Positions 26,051 to 39,692 of a stretch of DNA of 64,000 bases are shown here, piece after piece. The translations under genes and the position numbers were made by a program. The first letter of the stretch is position 1. Each line of letters begins with the position of its first letter. This DNA is from Thuidium tamariscinum (lineage: Eukaryota; Streptophyta; Bryopsida; Hypnales; Thuidiaceae), in contig OX344749.2 in NCBI GenBank assembly GCA_947034885.2, positions 31,387,501 through 31,451,500 of the forward strand, written 5' to 3'. Under the pieces are notes generated by a model. That model was given only the letters and a program-made list of their open reading frames with translations. It did no database searches and was not told the origin of the DNA.

Positions 26051-28149
26051 GGACAAAGCAGCCCGTCGCTCTGTTTCTCTGACGCCTCGCATGACGGATG
26101 GTCGCTTCGCTCGGAAATCTAGGTTCAAAACGCCTCCTGCCACAGAATCCTCTTTTTGCTATATTTGACTTGTGCTCGGAAGACGTGCGGTTGATCGTCT
26201 TTTAGGAGTCGGGAGATCGTTGCGCTCAGTTTTGAATTTTTCTTCTTTAAATCGTTTGAGGTTTGTTGGATTGGTATGGTCTTCTGGATGCGTTTTTGAA
26301 ATTTCTATAGCTATAGGAGTGGCTGGAGGATTTTCCTGAGCGTATGACGGAGCGCACGAAGAAGGTCGCTGCAGAAGTGCATCGCCTGGGGACAGAAGCT
26401 TGGTAATGTCGAGGTGCTTTTAGAAAACAATTTCAACAGATTGCGAGCTCTATGAACCACTCATTTCATTGAAAATGTAATTTTTAGGGGTGATTGATCC
26501 TGTAGTATTTTAGCCAATGTCGTAACCTCGTGCAGTTGTTGTAGCTTTTGTTGCGAACTGGGATTTTGAACAGATTGAAGTGAGAAATGTTTACTATTTT
26601 GGCAAATGTTGTAATCTCGTCCAGTTTCTTTCTTATTGTTTTTATTTCAACCTGAAGTCTGAATTAAGTTTTATGAACAATTTAACAGACTTTAAAATTC
26701 CGGAGGTGAATGCAAGAGTCCGAAGTTGGAACCCGTTGAAAGTGATAGTGACACTGGTAGAGACGAATCTAGAATGGCTGCAGAAACGGTGGGTGGATGG
26801 ACCAAGTTAGAAGGGGAATGGTTTGCCACAGAAAGCGAGCCATCAGGCCATCAGGTTCAGAGCCAAATGCACTAGAGTTGCAAGAGGTGAATCTGTAATT
26901 TTCTTTTTTGGTTCTCCCATAAAAGCATACGTTGACATCAGGATGCTCTGATACTTAGGGAGGTGTCTTAGAGCCCGCAGTCTCTGCTGCTCTGGATTTT
27001 AAGGCGATGTTGGAAGCTGCTCTTCGTTGTCCATCACTCCCATGTATGTCGTTTATTTCCCTCTTCTAATTGTGCTTTTCACGAAGTTGCTTTTGGCTTC
27101 ATATTTCAAAATGGTGTTTTGGAGAGATATGGCTTGTGTTGGCTTGTTTTGGCTTCGTGTAAGATCGACTTTCGCTCCCACGGTTATGTGATAATACATG
27201 GTAACCGGCATCGCGGAATGTCGCGTAGCCTGGATCTCCGTATCGAATATCCATATCGTAATCTTGGTCTCTGTTAAATATTCGTACTTGAATCTGAAGC
27301 TTTGTATGCAAGACTAATCTTTTGACATGATTTGCTGTCTTAGATGCTGGAAGAATCAGACCAAATCTAGAGAATACTCATGAGCAGCATAGCTACGTGG
27401 ACAATGCCTTAGCATTTGCTGCACTAGATACCGACAGCAATATACCCAGGTATATACTACTCTTGTTGGTGTCTTCCCTAGCGAGGAAATCTTGACTTTT
27501 TTTTGTTTTGAAAGCGTTCGTTGTTTAGGGTCCTGAGCAGCTGTGTAGCACATCGGGCTTTCTTTGGGGCTCTAAATTGGATGCTTTCTGGACTTCCAAT
27601 GTGTGGATAGAGCTGCTGAGACAGATTGAAGTATGAACAGGATTTATTAAAATGAGACTGAGGGTTGTTTCCATTACTGAACGTTTCAATCGCGCTTTGT
27701 AAAAATGTTTTACGGAGTCTTTTGTGGATATGCGAAGGTTAATGCAAATTCCAATGAGTTGTTTGTTTATTTCCTTGAGTGGTCGGTTTTTAATTAGGAT
27801 AGGTCCATCATATCAAGCATTTGAACTCGTGGTAATAATAGTTGGAAGTCAGTGCCTGAAAATTTCTTTGAGGGTGTATGCTTCTGAATTCTAGACTCCT
27901 GATTGACATGCTTTACTAAAGGGTATTTTCCCCCTAAACGCACATGAGACTCCGCTTAAACTGGACAGTTTGAAGTTTGTTGGCAGGACAAGATCCAGTC
28001 CAGAAGAGATTAAGTTGGATAGTGACTTATCAACAAAGCATGGACAGACACTTGTGGAGCACAGCATGCAATATCAGAATTCAGAAGTAGCTACTGAGCC
28101 CCTAGGGGAACTGAAAAGAACACTGTCATTGCAACCTCCTCCAAATCCC
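26051..28149 (+). other. Candidate exons of an unrecognised gene or 5' exons of the SNF2 gene
   Basis: Open pieces with plausible splice sites are: an ATG at 26051 giving MDKAARRSVSLTPRMTDGRF; a short piece around 26343-26402 ending at GTAATG; an open piece around 26705-26870; a piece at about 27344-27448 ending at GTATAT; and one ending at 28149 before GTATGC. I recognise no domain. The frame at about 26.85 kb carries a stop in one choice, so continuity is unproved. A weak inverted-repeat element (28217-29214) separates these from the SNF2 exons. Confidence 0.3.
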
Positions 28150-28216
28150 GTATGCATTCTTCACCGCAATTCAATCTAGTACTTTTGTTTTTATTCCCGC
28201 TCCAGGAACGAATTGT

Positions 28217-29214
28217 TTAACCTCTAAATGTCTACCAGTTTTGGGTTAAACTTAGTTGTGCTAGAGCATATGCTATTGAATTTTTTTGGCATGATGATTA
28301 GAGGTTGTCTCTACTTCAGTGAAAACTAGTATACCCTGTGGCAATGTGCCGTTGCCACAGTAAAATAAATAAAAGTAAAAAGTAATTTTGTAATGATTTA
28401 ATTCATGAAATCTTCGGAATTCAATATCTTTTCTGCCGTGAGTTGGAACGCCATGAAACAAAGTTCGCAGAGAGCTTTTTAATGGTACCAAGAACGTGAC
28501 CGGGGATGCACGGTCCAAAAGATCTCACTGTAACAAAGCAAACAACCTCATTTAAGGTATAGATTCTTAGATTGTGGCTGAATCCGTTGGGAAACATTTA
28601 GTTTTCAAAATTGACTAAAAGTTTCTTCTTAGGAACAAGTAATGCAAAGGAAAGGTGTTGAGAGTGTTAATGTTCCGAGGAGAAAGATTAAGAACTCTAA
28701 ATGACAATGAGTGGAGCCTTTAAGACTTAGACAAAATGAAAGATAACGTAAAAGTAGGAGGCAACTGGCTTGGTGGGAAGGGATCCAAGGCTAGGAAAAT
28801 ATTACTGGTATTCAAGTGATCGTTATTCACAATATATTGGAATAGAGAGAGCCTTGGAGTTTCTGCCTCCGGGTTGGGATGTTGAAGAGTTTTGATTTAG
28901 ATAATTGACTTTTATTTTGAGTTTATGAGCAGGTTGTAATAATTGCACTAAATCCCCTATTTTAGTGTGTTCATTAAGTGTTGAATTTTTCTTGTCTTTG
29001 TAATTTTGAGAACAAGAATACGTAGACTTACATGAACATTTAGATTACTTAACAGTTAAGGAATACTTATAATGGGGTTTCTAATGGTACACGTGCAAAG
29101 CCAACTGGATTTTGGTTTTACAAATACCAGTTTCACTTCCCAGGACCTTCCAATAGATAAAACAATGTCTTGAGGATGAGGAAGACCAGGACGCGCTAGG
29201 CATTTAGGAGTTAA
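28217..29214. mobile_element. Possible degenerate TTAA-flanked element
   Basis: TTAA-CCTCTAAATG at the left and CATTTAGGAG-TTAA at the right resemble mutated ends of the CCCYTAAA family. It encloses the family A copy at 28372-28545. This is weak support. Confidence 0.3.
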
Positions 29215-29282
29215 ACTGAGTCATTTTTTGCATCAGAAGATAAGAGGAGGTGGTATTAACCTGGCGATCATTTTGTTTTCAG

Positions 29283-32200
29283 ATGCCACCTGCATTCTAC
29301 GGGAATAACTATGCGGATGTAATTGGTTCAATGGGTCCGCAGAGCCCATCGATTTCTACACCTATCTTTACTCCAAGTCCACTGGATCCTCATATCGAAT
29401 TGGATGGCGAGCCTGACATTGGACTCGACGAGCTTCTCGACATACTGCAGGAGGATCCAGCTGCGGTGAGGAAGCTCGTCTTTTTCCGAGTCTTTGCCCT
29501 TCCCTCTTTATTGACTATTAGGGATTGCAGGTTTTAGGGTTTGGTTAATGATCGTCTCGGACTTGGATAATGCGTTTGTATGATCATGTCTCGAGGTTTG
29601 GGACTTGTGCGGCATATGATTTTTAGGTCATTTGGCAAAGCTTTTAGAGCGAATATAGGAGCAGACGTTGACGGGAGGAAGAATAAGTTCCAGAAAACTT
29701 TTAGTAGAGTGTTTTTGAGCAAGAACTGATCGTTCGAGTTTCATCCAGGCACTTGAGAAGTACCAGGCCGCCTCCACATCAAATAAAGAGATGGACGTTG
29801 ACGGGACGACGCTCGCTCTCGGGCCTCCTTCATGGCACCAGGAATCGGAGATAGCACCGCATACACCTGCAGTACCTGAGGGGCATTATGGCACGATGCT
29901 GGCACCTTCGGCAAACGAGGCCACACAAGATCGCTATTGGCTTCATGATTTGAATCGCAGTGGAGAAGGTTCGATTCGCAGGGGGCACTAGGCTTATTCC
30001 CATATTCGCGCAATGCATGTTCTCTTTGTTCATGAGATGCGTGTTCTTGTTGTGACTGTTTATATTTGTCTTTGAAGCGGTGTCCGATAGGAGATGATCG
30101 TCTCAGAAGCAGACGGCCATTTGCATGATGATCAGCTCTGTTTTATCGATTTCCAGTTTCATGAAGTTGGTGCTGCAAATATTCTCTGTGACCAAATCAT
30201 AGCTGGATTGGATGAGAGCATTGCATTTGCTGGATTTTGCTGCCCTTGATTCTGGAAAATGAATAGAGAGGCAGACAGACTTATGAGTTGCTTGAGTCTA
30301 CGACGGAGAGTATGCAACTGTATGCATATGTCACGCACAGAGTTTCTCATATGTATTCATTCTTTCTTGCACTGCAGGGGTCGAAGACACTTCCGAGGAA
30401 GTGATTTCATTCGAAAACGAGGAGCGGTACGCCAATCAGATTTTATATGAACCACTGAATCTGGATGATGAGGATTTGGATTTTGAGAGGCTTCGGCAGA
30501 ACGATGGGTCTGTGTTGGCGTCGAACTGGACGTATCCCGAAGGGGTGTCACCAGAGGTGTCGAGGCCCAGTCGTTCCAATTCTAGTTCTCCGGTGGTTAT
30601 TGTGGATAGTTACAACATGTCGAGAAATGAAGACAGGGTTAGTAGTCTGTTGGAGCGAAACAGCATCGTCGGGAATCCTCGCGCATCCAGCATTCCGAGG
30701 GGCAACCCCATTGTAGATCTAACGAGCGATGATAGCGACGGAGACGAAGAGGAATCTGAGCTGAGAGAGATAGATGGGATGTCGCGAGGAAAGCGGAAAT
30801 TGCCGAGTTGGGCCGCTGAACGGAAGTGGCCACGAGAAAGTGCAGATAGGTCCCACCTTCAACCTAGTGGTCATCATTATGCAAGTTTGGCCCATCGATA
30901 TGCCCATTTAGCGAGTAAGGCAGGTGAAATGTCTCTCGTGTCCAACCGATCCCGGTCTTGCGATCCGAGCCCATTGAGGTACTCTTCAGTGACAGGGAAT
31001 TTGGATTCCTCTGTAACCAGTGCTTCACCTATGAGGGTTATTCCAGGCGCCGAAGCGCAGAGAAGAGCGACAGGGTACAGAGTTGATGGTTTCGCGAGCG
31101 AGTTCATACGAGCTCAAATGGCTCAGAGGACTAGCTCGGGTGAGGTGAGTACGTCATACGACACAGGTGCAGGTACGGTTCTACCCGGGAGCATGAGTTC
31201 ATTCGCAGGGTTAAGGAATGGGATGCGGCTGGCTGCTGTAGCGGATCAACGCCTGCATGTCGTAGTAGACCCTGTGAAGCGGAGCGAGGAGCTAGCAACC
31301 CAAGTCGTTTTCCAGGTACTGATTTCCTCCTGAAAGTAAAGGAGACATATGGCAAGACCATGTCTTCATTGCGTTGTAAACAAATCATGCGCTCGGTTGC
31401 AAGTCTTTTGCTGAGAGGGGATCTGGATATGCTTTTTGTGATGTTCCACTGGATCACTGATATGGTTCAGGATGGTTTGTCCTACCTCGGGTTGTATAAT
31501 GACGACAGGTGTGTTAATTTGAAGTGATGAATTCCTGATTATCACACTGCGTTGTCCTCTGCAGGCCTTTGCACTGGGAGATGAGCAGGAAGAGACAAGC
31601 CCCGACGAAGAGCTTCTAACGATGACATTGTTGAAGCATCAGGTCTGGATCTTCCTAACCTTTTTCTTGTATAGTGCGGTTCCGATCGTGGTAGGACGGA
31701 AGACATGCTTTTGGAACGTGGAAGTGGATGCGAGTCTGATGAGAGGATGTTTGGTTGGGATATGGTTGCAGAGAATAGCGCTGTCTTGGATGGTACACCG
31801 AGAAAGCGGAAGGAACGGCCCATGCGGTGGCATTTTAGCTGATGACCAGGTGAGATTTCTTGCCAGAGATTTACGACTCGTTATATTCTTCCAGTGATCA
31901 TTAGTTTTTGATGTTGATGACCGACTTCATGGAAAGTGTCGAGGGGTGATTACTGACTGCCAGCGGGTACCAGGGGCTTGGAAAAACCATCTCGACGATC
32001 TCACTGATTTTGAAGAACAGGGCTCCGGTTCGAAAATCAGACTCCAGCGGTGCGGGGGTGGAGACTTCGATGGTGGATCTTGACGGTGATGAAGAGGAAG
32101 GACATCCATTGGCATCGGAAAGGAAAGTTGAAGCAGACCAGTGGGCGTCGTTGACAATTGTTGAGAATGGCAGCGCGCAGCAGGGCGAGGATGGTCGGGC

Positions 32201-35200
32201 GATCCGATCATCGGGGAAAGGCAGGCCAGCTGCTGGCACTCTTGTGGTATGTCCGACGAGTGTTTTGCGTCAGTGGGCGCAAGAGATCAGAGACAAGGTT
32301 GCTGCGGCGGCGGACTTGACGGTTCTAGTGTACCATGGAAGCAACCGTATCAAGGATCCGCAGGAGATTGCGAGGTACGACGTGGTGCTTTCTACTTTCT
32401 CAATTGTGAGCATGGAGGTCCCAAAGCCACCAACGGAGGAGAAGGAGGAAGAAAAGAGGAATGGTTTGGATTACGGGTTTGTCGGATTGCCAAAAGCCAA
32501 GAAGGAGAAGGCTGAGAAGGCGAAGAAGGGAAAAGGCAAGAGCAGAGGGGAGGGGGCAGACGGGGACGGTTCGATTTCTCCCGACGCGGGGCCTTTGGCA
32601 CGGGTGGCGTGGTTCAGAGTGGTTCTGGATGAAGCTCAGAGCATCAAGAATCACCGGACGCAGGTGGCACGTGCAGCGTGGGGTCTGCGGGCGAAAAGGC
32701 GGTGGTGTCTGAGTGGGACGCCGATACAAAACTCCATTGACGACCTGTACAGCTACTTCCGGTTCCTCCGTTATGCTCCATGGGACGTTTACAAAAAGTT
32801 TCAACAGGATATCAAGGAGCCCATCAATCGGAATCCAAATGAGGGGTACAAGAAGCTACAGGCGATTCTGAAACCTATAGTGCTGAGGCGTACGAAGAGT
32901 AAGTGCTATGCTGACACGCAAGGAATTTTCTGGCGTGGTAATTGTTTGCGGAGGGAATTTGAAAGGGTGATTGGGATTGATAATTGTGGATATTGAGGTC
33001 GGTTTGCATTGAGCAGTAGAGGATGCGCTGCGAGTTTAGACATATTGAAAGCGTTGTTTGCGATTAGAATTCTTGTAGCTTTGATGCAATTTGGGATGCG
33101 GGGGTTCTTGTTTCTGAGGATAAGTTTCTGTTGTGCAGCTTCGTTCATAGATGGAAAGCCTATAGTTAATCTGCCTCCAAGGATTGTGAACCTGCAGCAA
33201 TCAGAATTCAGCTTGGAGGAGCGGTCCTTCTACTCGAATCTGGAAGCCGATTCTCGGGCCCAGTTCCAGGTCAGTAATGAGCGATCCCGTCGATGTGGAC
33301 TTCTTGGTTGGTGCAGTTTAGGGTGCGGAGGTAGTGTTGAGTAAGACGTGGGTTAGTTGTAAGAGGGGGTTTGTGGTGTTCTTGTCCATCGCGACGCTTA
33401 GAGCCGAGTGCGAGAGTGGGGCGTGGTGACGAAGCCTTGAGATTTTGGGACCCGTTAGGTTTCGTCGCGTTGGTGTGGTTGGTGTGCGACATGGCATAAC
33501 TGATAATATTGAGTGAGGTTGAATGTGCAGGTTTATGCTGCGGCAGGAACGGTGCAGAACAATTACGTCAACATTCTGTGGATGTTACTGCGGCTGCGGC
33601 AGGCGTGTGATCACCCGATGCTGGTGAAGAAATGTCACAAGAGCGAAGCTTTTCATAAGACAACGTTAGAAGCAGTTCGGAAGCTGCCCCCTCCTCAACG
33701 CACGCAGCTGATCCAGTGCTTGGAAGGTGGTCGGACAATTTGTCACATCTGTCAGGTATTTTATGAAGATGTTGGGTGCAGTAGTGCTGGGGACGTTCCG
33801 GGCCACTTCGTCAATGATGGAATTGTAGATATGTTTTTTGGTCGAGGATGTGAAGAGGACGGAGTAGTTGGGAGGCAGGAGGGGCTAGTGCTGAGTTGTT
33901 TCGGAGTATCCAGAGTTTTGTGAAGTCGTGATTGCTTGGTCAGGCGGTGGGTTTATGTCTTATACGTAACGTGGCGGCTATGTGAGTTATAGATGTAAGT
34001 TGGTAGTTAGGATGATCTAGATGATGAGAAAAAGGGTTTTATACGTGCGGTTGTGTGATCATCTTGTATTTCGGGTGTTTCCAGGATGCACCGGAGGAAC
34101 CAGTGGTTAGCATATGTGGACACGTGTTCTGCAGACAATGCATATCCGAGCAGATGGGGAATGGCGATGACACGACTTGTCGATTTCCCAAGTGCCGGAA
34201 GGGGCTGAACTCGTCTTTGTTGTTTACACTTGCTGCTTTGAAGAATCCAGCCCTGGGTGATGTAAGTGGCAGCGTGGAGGATGGAGAGATGGGCGTGGTG
34301 AGTGGTGGAGCGGAGTTGGAACCAAGTTGGAATACGTCTTCGAAGATAGATGCGGTGATCAATACATTGCAGGCGTTGCCAAAGTTGAGCGTTCTGGTTG
34401 AGGACGGGAAGATCTTGAAGGGACCGAAAGCGGAAAAGCTTCTGAAATCAGAAGCCTTGGAAGTGAAGGAAAGTGAGGGCTTGGGGTCGGTTTTAATGGT
34501 GGCATCGGAGTCGAGTGGAAGTACAGTGGAGAAGGTGGATTCGACGGAGAAAGCAATCGTGTTTTCTCAGTGGACGAGCATGCTGGACCTGCTAGAGACG
34601 CCATTGAAGGACGCTGGATTTTGTTATCGAAGACTGGATGGCACGATGTCGGTGGTGGCACGAGATAGAGCGGTGTCGGATTTCAACACTCTCCCAGAGG
34701 TGTGGCCCGATGTGATGGTGGTGGTAGTGGTGTTCTATATGCGTGTTTTGGTGATCGAAGGTACTGGAGTAGGTGTAGGGTGTGGGTGGATTGAGTGGTT
34801 GAATCTTGACTTGGGTGGTACTGTGAATGTGGCAGGTGACAGTGATGATCATGTCTCTGAAAGCCGCGAGCCTGGGACTGAACATGGTGGCCGCCAGTCA
34901 CGTGCTGCTATTAGACGTATGGTGGAACCCGACGACGGAAGATCAAGCAATCGATCGAGCGCATCGCATCGGGCAGACTCGGACAGTGAACGTGTCACGA
35001 TTTACGGTGAAGAACACAATCGAGGATCGTATTTTGGCATTGCAGGTTTGCTTCCAGTCCATGTGGGAATGGTGAGATTGATGCTGTGAGTAGCTTTCAT
35101 GTGCGTCTGGAGAGTCTTTGGGGTGGGTGTTTGGTTTCGTTTGGTTTTTTGATGATATTATAGTTTTGAGTTGGGTGGAATGGTGTCGATGTTGATGTGA

Positions 35201-35322
35201 GGGCGGGCATGGTGCAGGAGCGGAAAAGACAGATTGTGGCATCTGCTTTTGGGGAGAATGGGGGAGGCGAGAAGGGCTCTCGGCTGACGACGGAGGACCT
35301 TCGGTACCTTTTCCGGATGTGA
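29283..35322 (+). CDS. SNF2 ATPase with internal RING finger (Rad5/HLTF class), 11 exons
   Basis: A chromatin-remodelling or DNA-repair ATPase with a probable E3 ligase RING, acting in the nucleus. Exons are 29283-29465, 29749-29968, 30378-31315, 31565-31642, 31772-31849, 31974-32898, 33139-33269, 33531-33755, 34085-34699, 34836-35045 and 35218-35322. All have GT-AG borders and matching phases, giving 1,235 residues. Domains in order: acidic low-complexity N-terminus (1-470); Walker A DDQGLGKT (~497-504); motif II DEAQ (~717) after a Lys-rich insert; C3HC4 RING split by an intron (CHICQ, then CGHVFCRQC, ~920-970); helicase C with FSQW, WWNP and RAHRIGQ (~1080-1175). This order matches plant CHR27/CHR28-type proteins. 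No HIRAN domain was seen. The start ATG directly follows an AG, so extra 5' exons are possible. Confidence 0.9.
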
Positions 35323-37865
35323 GCTATGCTGTGGACGTTAAGTCTCGTGTTTTTTGCAGCACTGACGTTTTCGATATCGTCGGTTTTTTGAGTCGCCGCG
35401 GTTTGCTTTGCGCCAGCGTTGTCACTTTACGCCACTTTCCTTAGGCAATAGGATATTCGGACAGTGGTATACATGTTTGGAGACCTTAATTCTCCATGCC
35501 TTGCCTTGGAGGTGGATTTTTATTGGCAGTCACTATCTTAGCAACAGAATTGTCTGTCAATGTAGGTCATTGTTTCAGAACTCGGGATTGAATGTCAGTG
35601 CAACTATCAGAGCTCTCTTCTCTGATTCTTGATCAGTGAACTAGTGAATTGAAATAGTTCTGGGAAGCTTGTATAGGGAATTGACAAGAGAGGCATTCTT
35701 TCTCCGTCTTGTACACTAGTCTGTATTGGATCAGAGGCTCAATGAACTTCTTAAGGTTGGCTTTTTGGTCTTCTGAATTCTGAACTAGAATTGGGCAAGG
35801 CCAATTGGTGGTACTCGGTACTCAGTTTTGTCGCGTGGGTGTTGTGAATTGGGTGTGGTGAAGACTAATTCGGTAATGGCCTACCTTGTGATGCGTGTTT
35901 TTGATGTGATGCAGTGATCGATAGATTAGTAGCAAGAAGTGTACTTCTAAGAACTACAGGTAGAACCTCTCTTAGTGCGTAACATGCAACAAGAGAGTTT
36001 GCAGACAGTAGGTCTGCTTGCACGCGATTCAAGATGGAAAGCTAAATTAAATGCATAAACCTCCTGGCACCATGCAGTAAGAGAGGTTCACCTGTATTTC
36101 AATTCACTATTTTATTATTTATTTCAATTTTCTAATCTTATATCTGAAAGGTAAGAAGACCCGGTACAAAGCAACATTCATACAAAGTTGCATTCACGGA
36201 TCTGGGTGGATTGGCCCCCTCGCTCGGCCTTACCATGTTTTACCAGAGGTGCAATCAATACCAAAAAGTCCCCTAGTTTGGGCCGTGATCACCCTTTCTT
36301 TCTTCACCCCTTAGATAATTTGTGGTCTCTGACTGCAAATATGAATTCAAAATTTGCAAAAAAGAATTTGTGTGAAAAATAAAAAATTACAGCATTTTAC
36401 CCAATTGGCCGAGTGAGGGGGTCGGTTCTCCCTGCCCCATTCACGAGTGATTGCAAGCATTTCATAGGGGAGAGAGAATCGATAGTACAGTGTGGAAAAT
36501 AGTATAAAAAGTCAAAAAGAGTGTAAAATCAAAATGGGTATGTTATGTGCTAATATAATATTTTGTCATATTTGGAGTGTTTTTATTCAATTAGGTTGAA
36601 ATCTCACTTGTTAATAGGTAAGAAACCTCTAAAACCCAAATGATACCCATTTATCTTTAGTAGAATTATCCAAAATAACCCTACCTACATGCATGTGATT
36701 AAATTGGCTAGAATGGATTCTAAGAAATTTAGTGATAATCGTAGATTGAGCCTAATTTTTTTAATAGGTTTCAAATTCCCCAATTGATTTTCACTTTTTG
36801 TAGAAACTTCAATTATTAGCCTATAGGTTAGAAAACATCACTGTAAACCAATGAAGGGGATTCACAATATTTTTGAGCAATGATATTTTAGAGTTGAAAA
36901 CATACTAGAAACTCAATGTTCAAGTCACTTTGTAAAGATTCTTTTCCATATGAAAGATTCCACAGAAATCGTATTTGAAGGATGGCATAGGATTTTACTC
37001 TCCTTTGACAATTGTGTAGAGTCTAGAGATGGACTTATACATATTTTGTCAAATTCTATGAGAGGTTTACCAAAAAATTCAATTTTTTTTGGTATTTAGA
37101 AGATGCATCTCCAAATAGTCAACCACTTTCAGGGTGATTGCAAGAAAGGCCTCCCATTTTTTGTCTCATTTTGGAATAGTACTCATTTTTTTTAGGAGTA
37201 CTTTAAAAATAGAAAAACAATTTAAAAAAAAAAAAAAAAATATTCTCAATGTATATTTCTTGAAGAAGAAGGTACCCTATGAAGATAAATGAAGGAAAAT
37301 TTTCTAAGTAGGTGAACTAGACAAGTGCAAAATATCATGAAAATGAGCACTTTTACATTTTTTTTTTTAATAATTTATAAAAAATAGGAATAAAACATAC
37401 TAAAAAAAAGTAAAATTTTTCAATTTGAGAAGGACTAATGGTGATTACATTTCACCAAAAGAATGATTTTGAAACCATTTTCAATGTTCAGAATTGCATG
37501 TACAAGAAGTCCCTATTTGCATGAATGTAGAGGATATAAAATAATTTTTTTTTAAATTACTTTTGGTAGACACATGAATCTCTAGTGTAGGAATAGACAA
37601 TATAAATTTCAAATCTACAACACTAATTTTGGATACTCCACAGTACTAAAAACCTCTAAATCGCAAAGTGTGACAAATTAGCTAAATTAAAATTTAATTA
37701 GAAAATGATTTTTGGAAATTTTGGAAAAATAATGAATCTTATTACTATCAAGTTGTCCATCTTCAATAAAAATTTCAAGTACATTGGCTTAATTCCCCCA
37801 AAGTTATAACCAATGGCATGAAAGTCAATTGGATTGTGACACCAAATAGTACAGCCCTTTCATTA
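35323..37865. other. 3' flank of the SNF2 gene, then AT-rich intergenic sequence
   Basis: No gene after the stop at 35320-35322. It contains a foldback at 36215-36421 and a 17-A run at about 37224-37240. Confidence 0.6.
36215..36421. repeat. Small foldback with 15-bp ends
   Basis: CCCCCTCGCTCGGCC at 36215-36229 is matched, inverted with one mismatch, by GGCCGAGTGAGGGGG at 36407-36421. The interior resembles the tail of the ~500-bp repeat at 8.9-9.8 kb. Confidence 0.6.
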
Positions 37866-38131
37866 GATGTTTTTTCAGCAGTTTAGAAGACTGCGAGTTC
37901 CCAACTGTGGGAACGCTGTCGGGAACTGCCACATCTGCGATCTGACGTGGTCGAGAGACTGCCACGTCAGACAATAATATTTAAAAAATAAAAAAATAAT
38001 TTTTTTTTCCGAAAAAAATTATTTTTAAAAAAAATAAATTATTTTTTTATTATTTTTATTATATTTTATTCTGACTGTTCACAGCATGGGAACAGGCCTG
38101 AAACAGTCTTCTAATCTGCCAAAAAACATCT
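37866..38131. mobile_element. MITE with ~29-bp terminal inverted repeats
   Basis: The left end AGATGTTTTTTCAGCAGTTT (then AGAAGACTG) and the right end AGTCTTCTAATCTGCCAAAA (then AACATCT) pair with few mismatches. The interior has CTGACGTGG...CCACGTCAG and a long A/T run. There is no ORF. The flanks TTA and TAA do not make a clean target duplication. Confidence 0.7.
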
Positions 38132-38462
38132 AAGGCTTGCAATCACCCACATGAATGAATTTGCAAAAACTAAAGGGTATTGGAAATATGCCCCCCAAAA
38201 TTTTTTATGTACATATATATAAAATCCTTTTAAACACAAGAATGAAAGTAAATAGCCCCACATCAAATACCCTTTTAACTCAAGTGTACACCTTAAATTA
38301 TAAGAAGTAATCTCTCCAAGTTGTGATGGATACTTTCTTTCTTGCAAAGTAATACATCAATTCTCTTAGCTAATTTGTAGTAGATTCAAGCTTAGCAACC
38401 TTAGTGATCCTAGCATCCATTTCAAGATCTTTAGGGGCATTCTAAGCTGGGTTTCTCTCAAC

Positions 38463-39005
38463 TTAACCCTGAAAGGACCAAAGTACCTTTTTTTGGCAAG
38501 ATAGCAATTTTGGGCAAGTATGTGTGACTAGAGATTTTGATGTTTTAGAACTAAACTTTAATAGAAGGTGTAGACAAGGAGTATCTTTAAATCCCAACAA
38601 TTTTTGTGATTTTTGACTAAATGGTTGTCTGAAAAGTTATTGCATGATATATTGTTTGTTTTTCAACTCGGACAGTTTGGACGGACCAGTTTTTTGAGAA
38701 ATATAAATTTGAAATTGGTTTTAAAGATTTATATATACATGGAAAACTTTGAATCATTCCATTTGGATTAATGAGTCAAAAGTTATGAAGAATTTTAGTT
38801 TCCAGGTAGTTATGGATTTTCTATTCTAAAAAAAACTTTGAAGTCCTTTATTTTACTCAATTTTCAATATTTTTTTAAAAAATTAAAATTTTTGATGTAG
38901 ATTGTTTATTACAACAATTGAAGTATTAGGATTGGCATTTTTCAATTCAACAAATAAATTGTTAATATTTTAGTATTTTGAATTATTCTCTACTTCTTTC
39001 TACTA
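38463..39005 (-). mobile_element. Truncated TTAA-class element, relative of 12223-13177
   Basis: It starts TTAA-CCCTGAAAGG and continues with TTTTTTTGGCAAGATAGCAA and AATTTTGGGCAA, matching the inverted right half of the 12.2-13.2 kb element, including the TGAGTCAAAAGTTATGA-like block. Similarity stops near 39005 and no right terminus was found. Confidence 0.6.
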
Positions 39006-39692
39006 TATCAATTCACATCACTAAGAGTTCTCTAATCTATTTGCATGGACAATTTTTGGGGGGTATTGCATTCATGGATTTTGTACATCAATAATAATTA
39101 TAAAAAGAATTTGCAACACTAATTTAAAAAAAATATGGAATCCTCCTCTATGTCAAATATGCCACTTGTTTCAACATGCATCTATTTTAAATTCCTACTC
39201 TTTATGTATGTAGAGCAAACAAGTTTTTAAGTTGTCATGACATGATGACTATTGCAACATCAACGCAATGTCTTGATGACCCATTACAATTACAAATATT
39301 GAATAAGAAAATCATCCTACCATGTAGACCTCACCAAAGGCATTGATTTGAGCATGAAGAATTAGAAGTGGAGACACATTATATTTTGGACCAATGAACT
39401 ATTTGATTGCCGCGATGCCACCTTTGTTTCTTGATTGCAGTGAATGCTAGAGTGAGGGATTCAAAGTAGAGATCTTCCAATTGGCCAAGAATTTCACTAC
39501 AAAGAGGTAGTAGCACAATGGCACCTCTAGAATCACAAAACCCCATTGAAACTCACGAGTAAGATGCCACCATTAAAAGCTAGGAAGGAAGGAAATCCAT
39601 TTTGGAGAATGATTTGACATTATGATTCAAAGGATCCCAACTCTCTAGGAGTCAATGGAAGATACTCAGAGGCATACATGAAATAGGAGTAA
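39006..39692. other. Intergenic sequence, no gene recognised
   Basis: Nothing beyond simple AT-rich sequence was seen. Confidence 0.6.

Noticed and set aside
29741-33492. Other-frame ORFs across the SNF2 exons
   Set aside because: They do not respect splice phases and lack domains.
34039-35242. Minus-strand ORFs opposite the SNF2 gene
   Set aside because: Shadows of the coding exons on the plus strand, with low-complexity His/Pro/Ser content.
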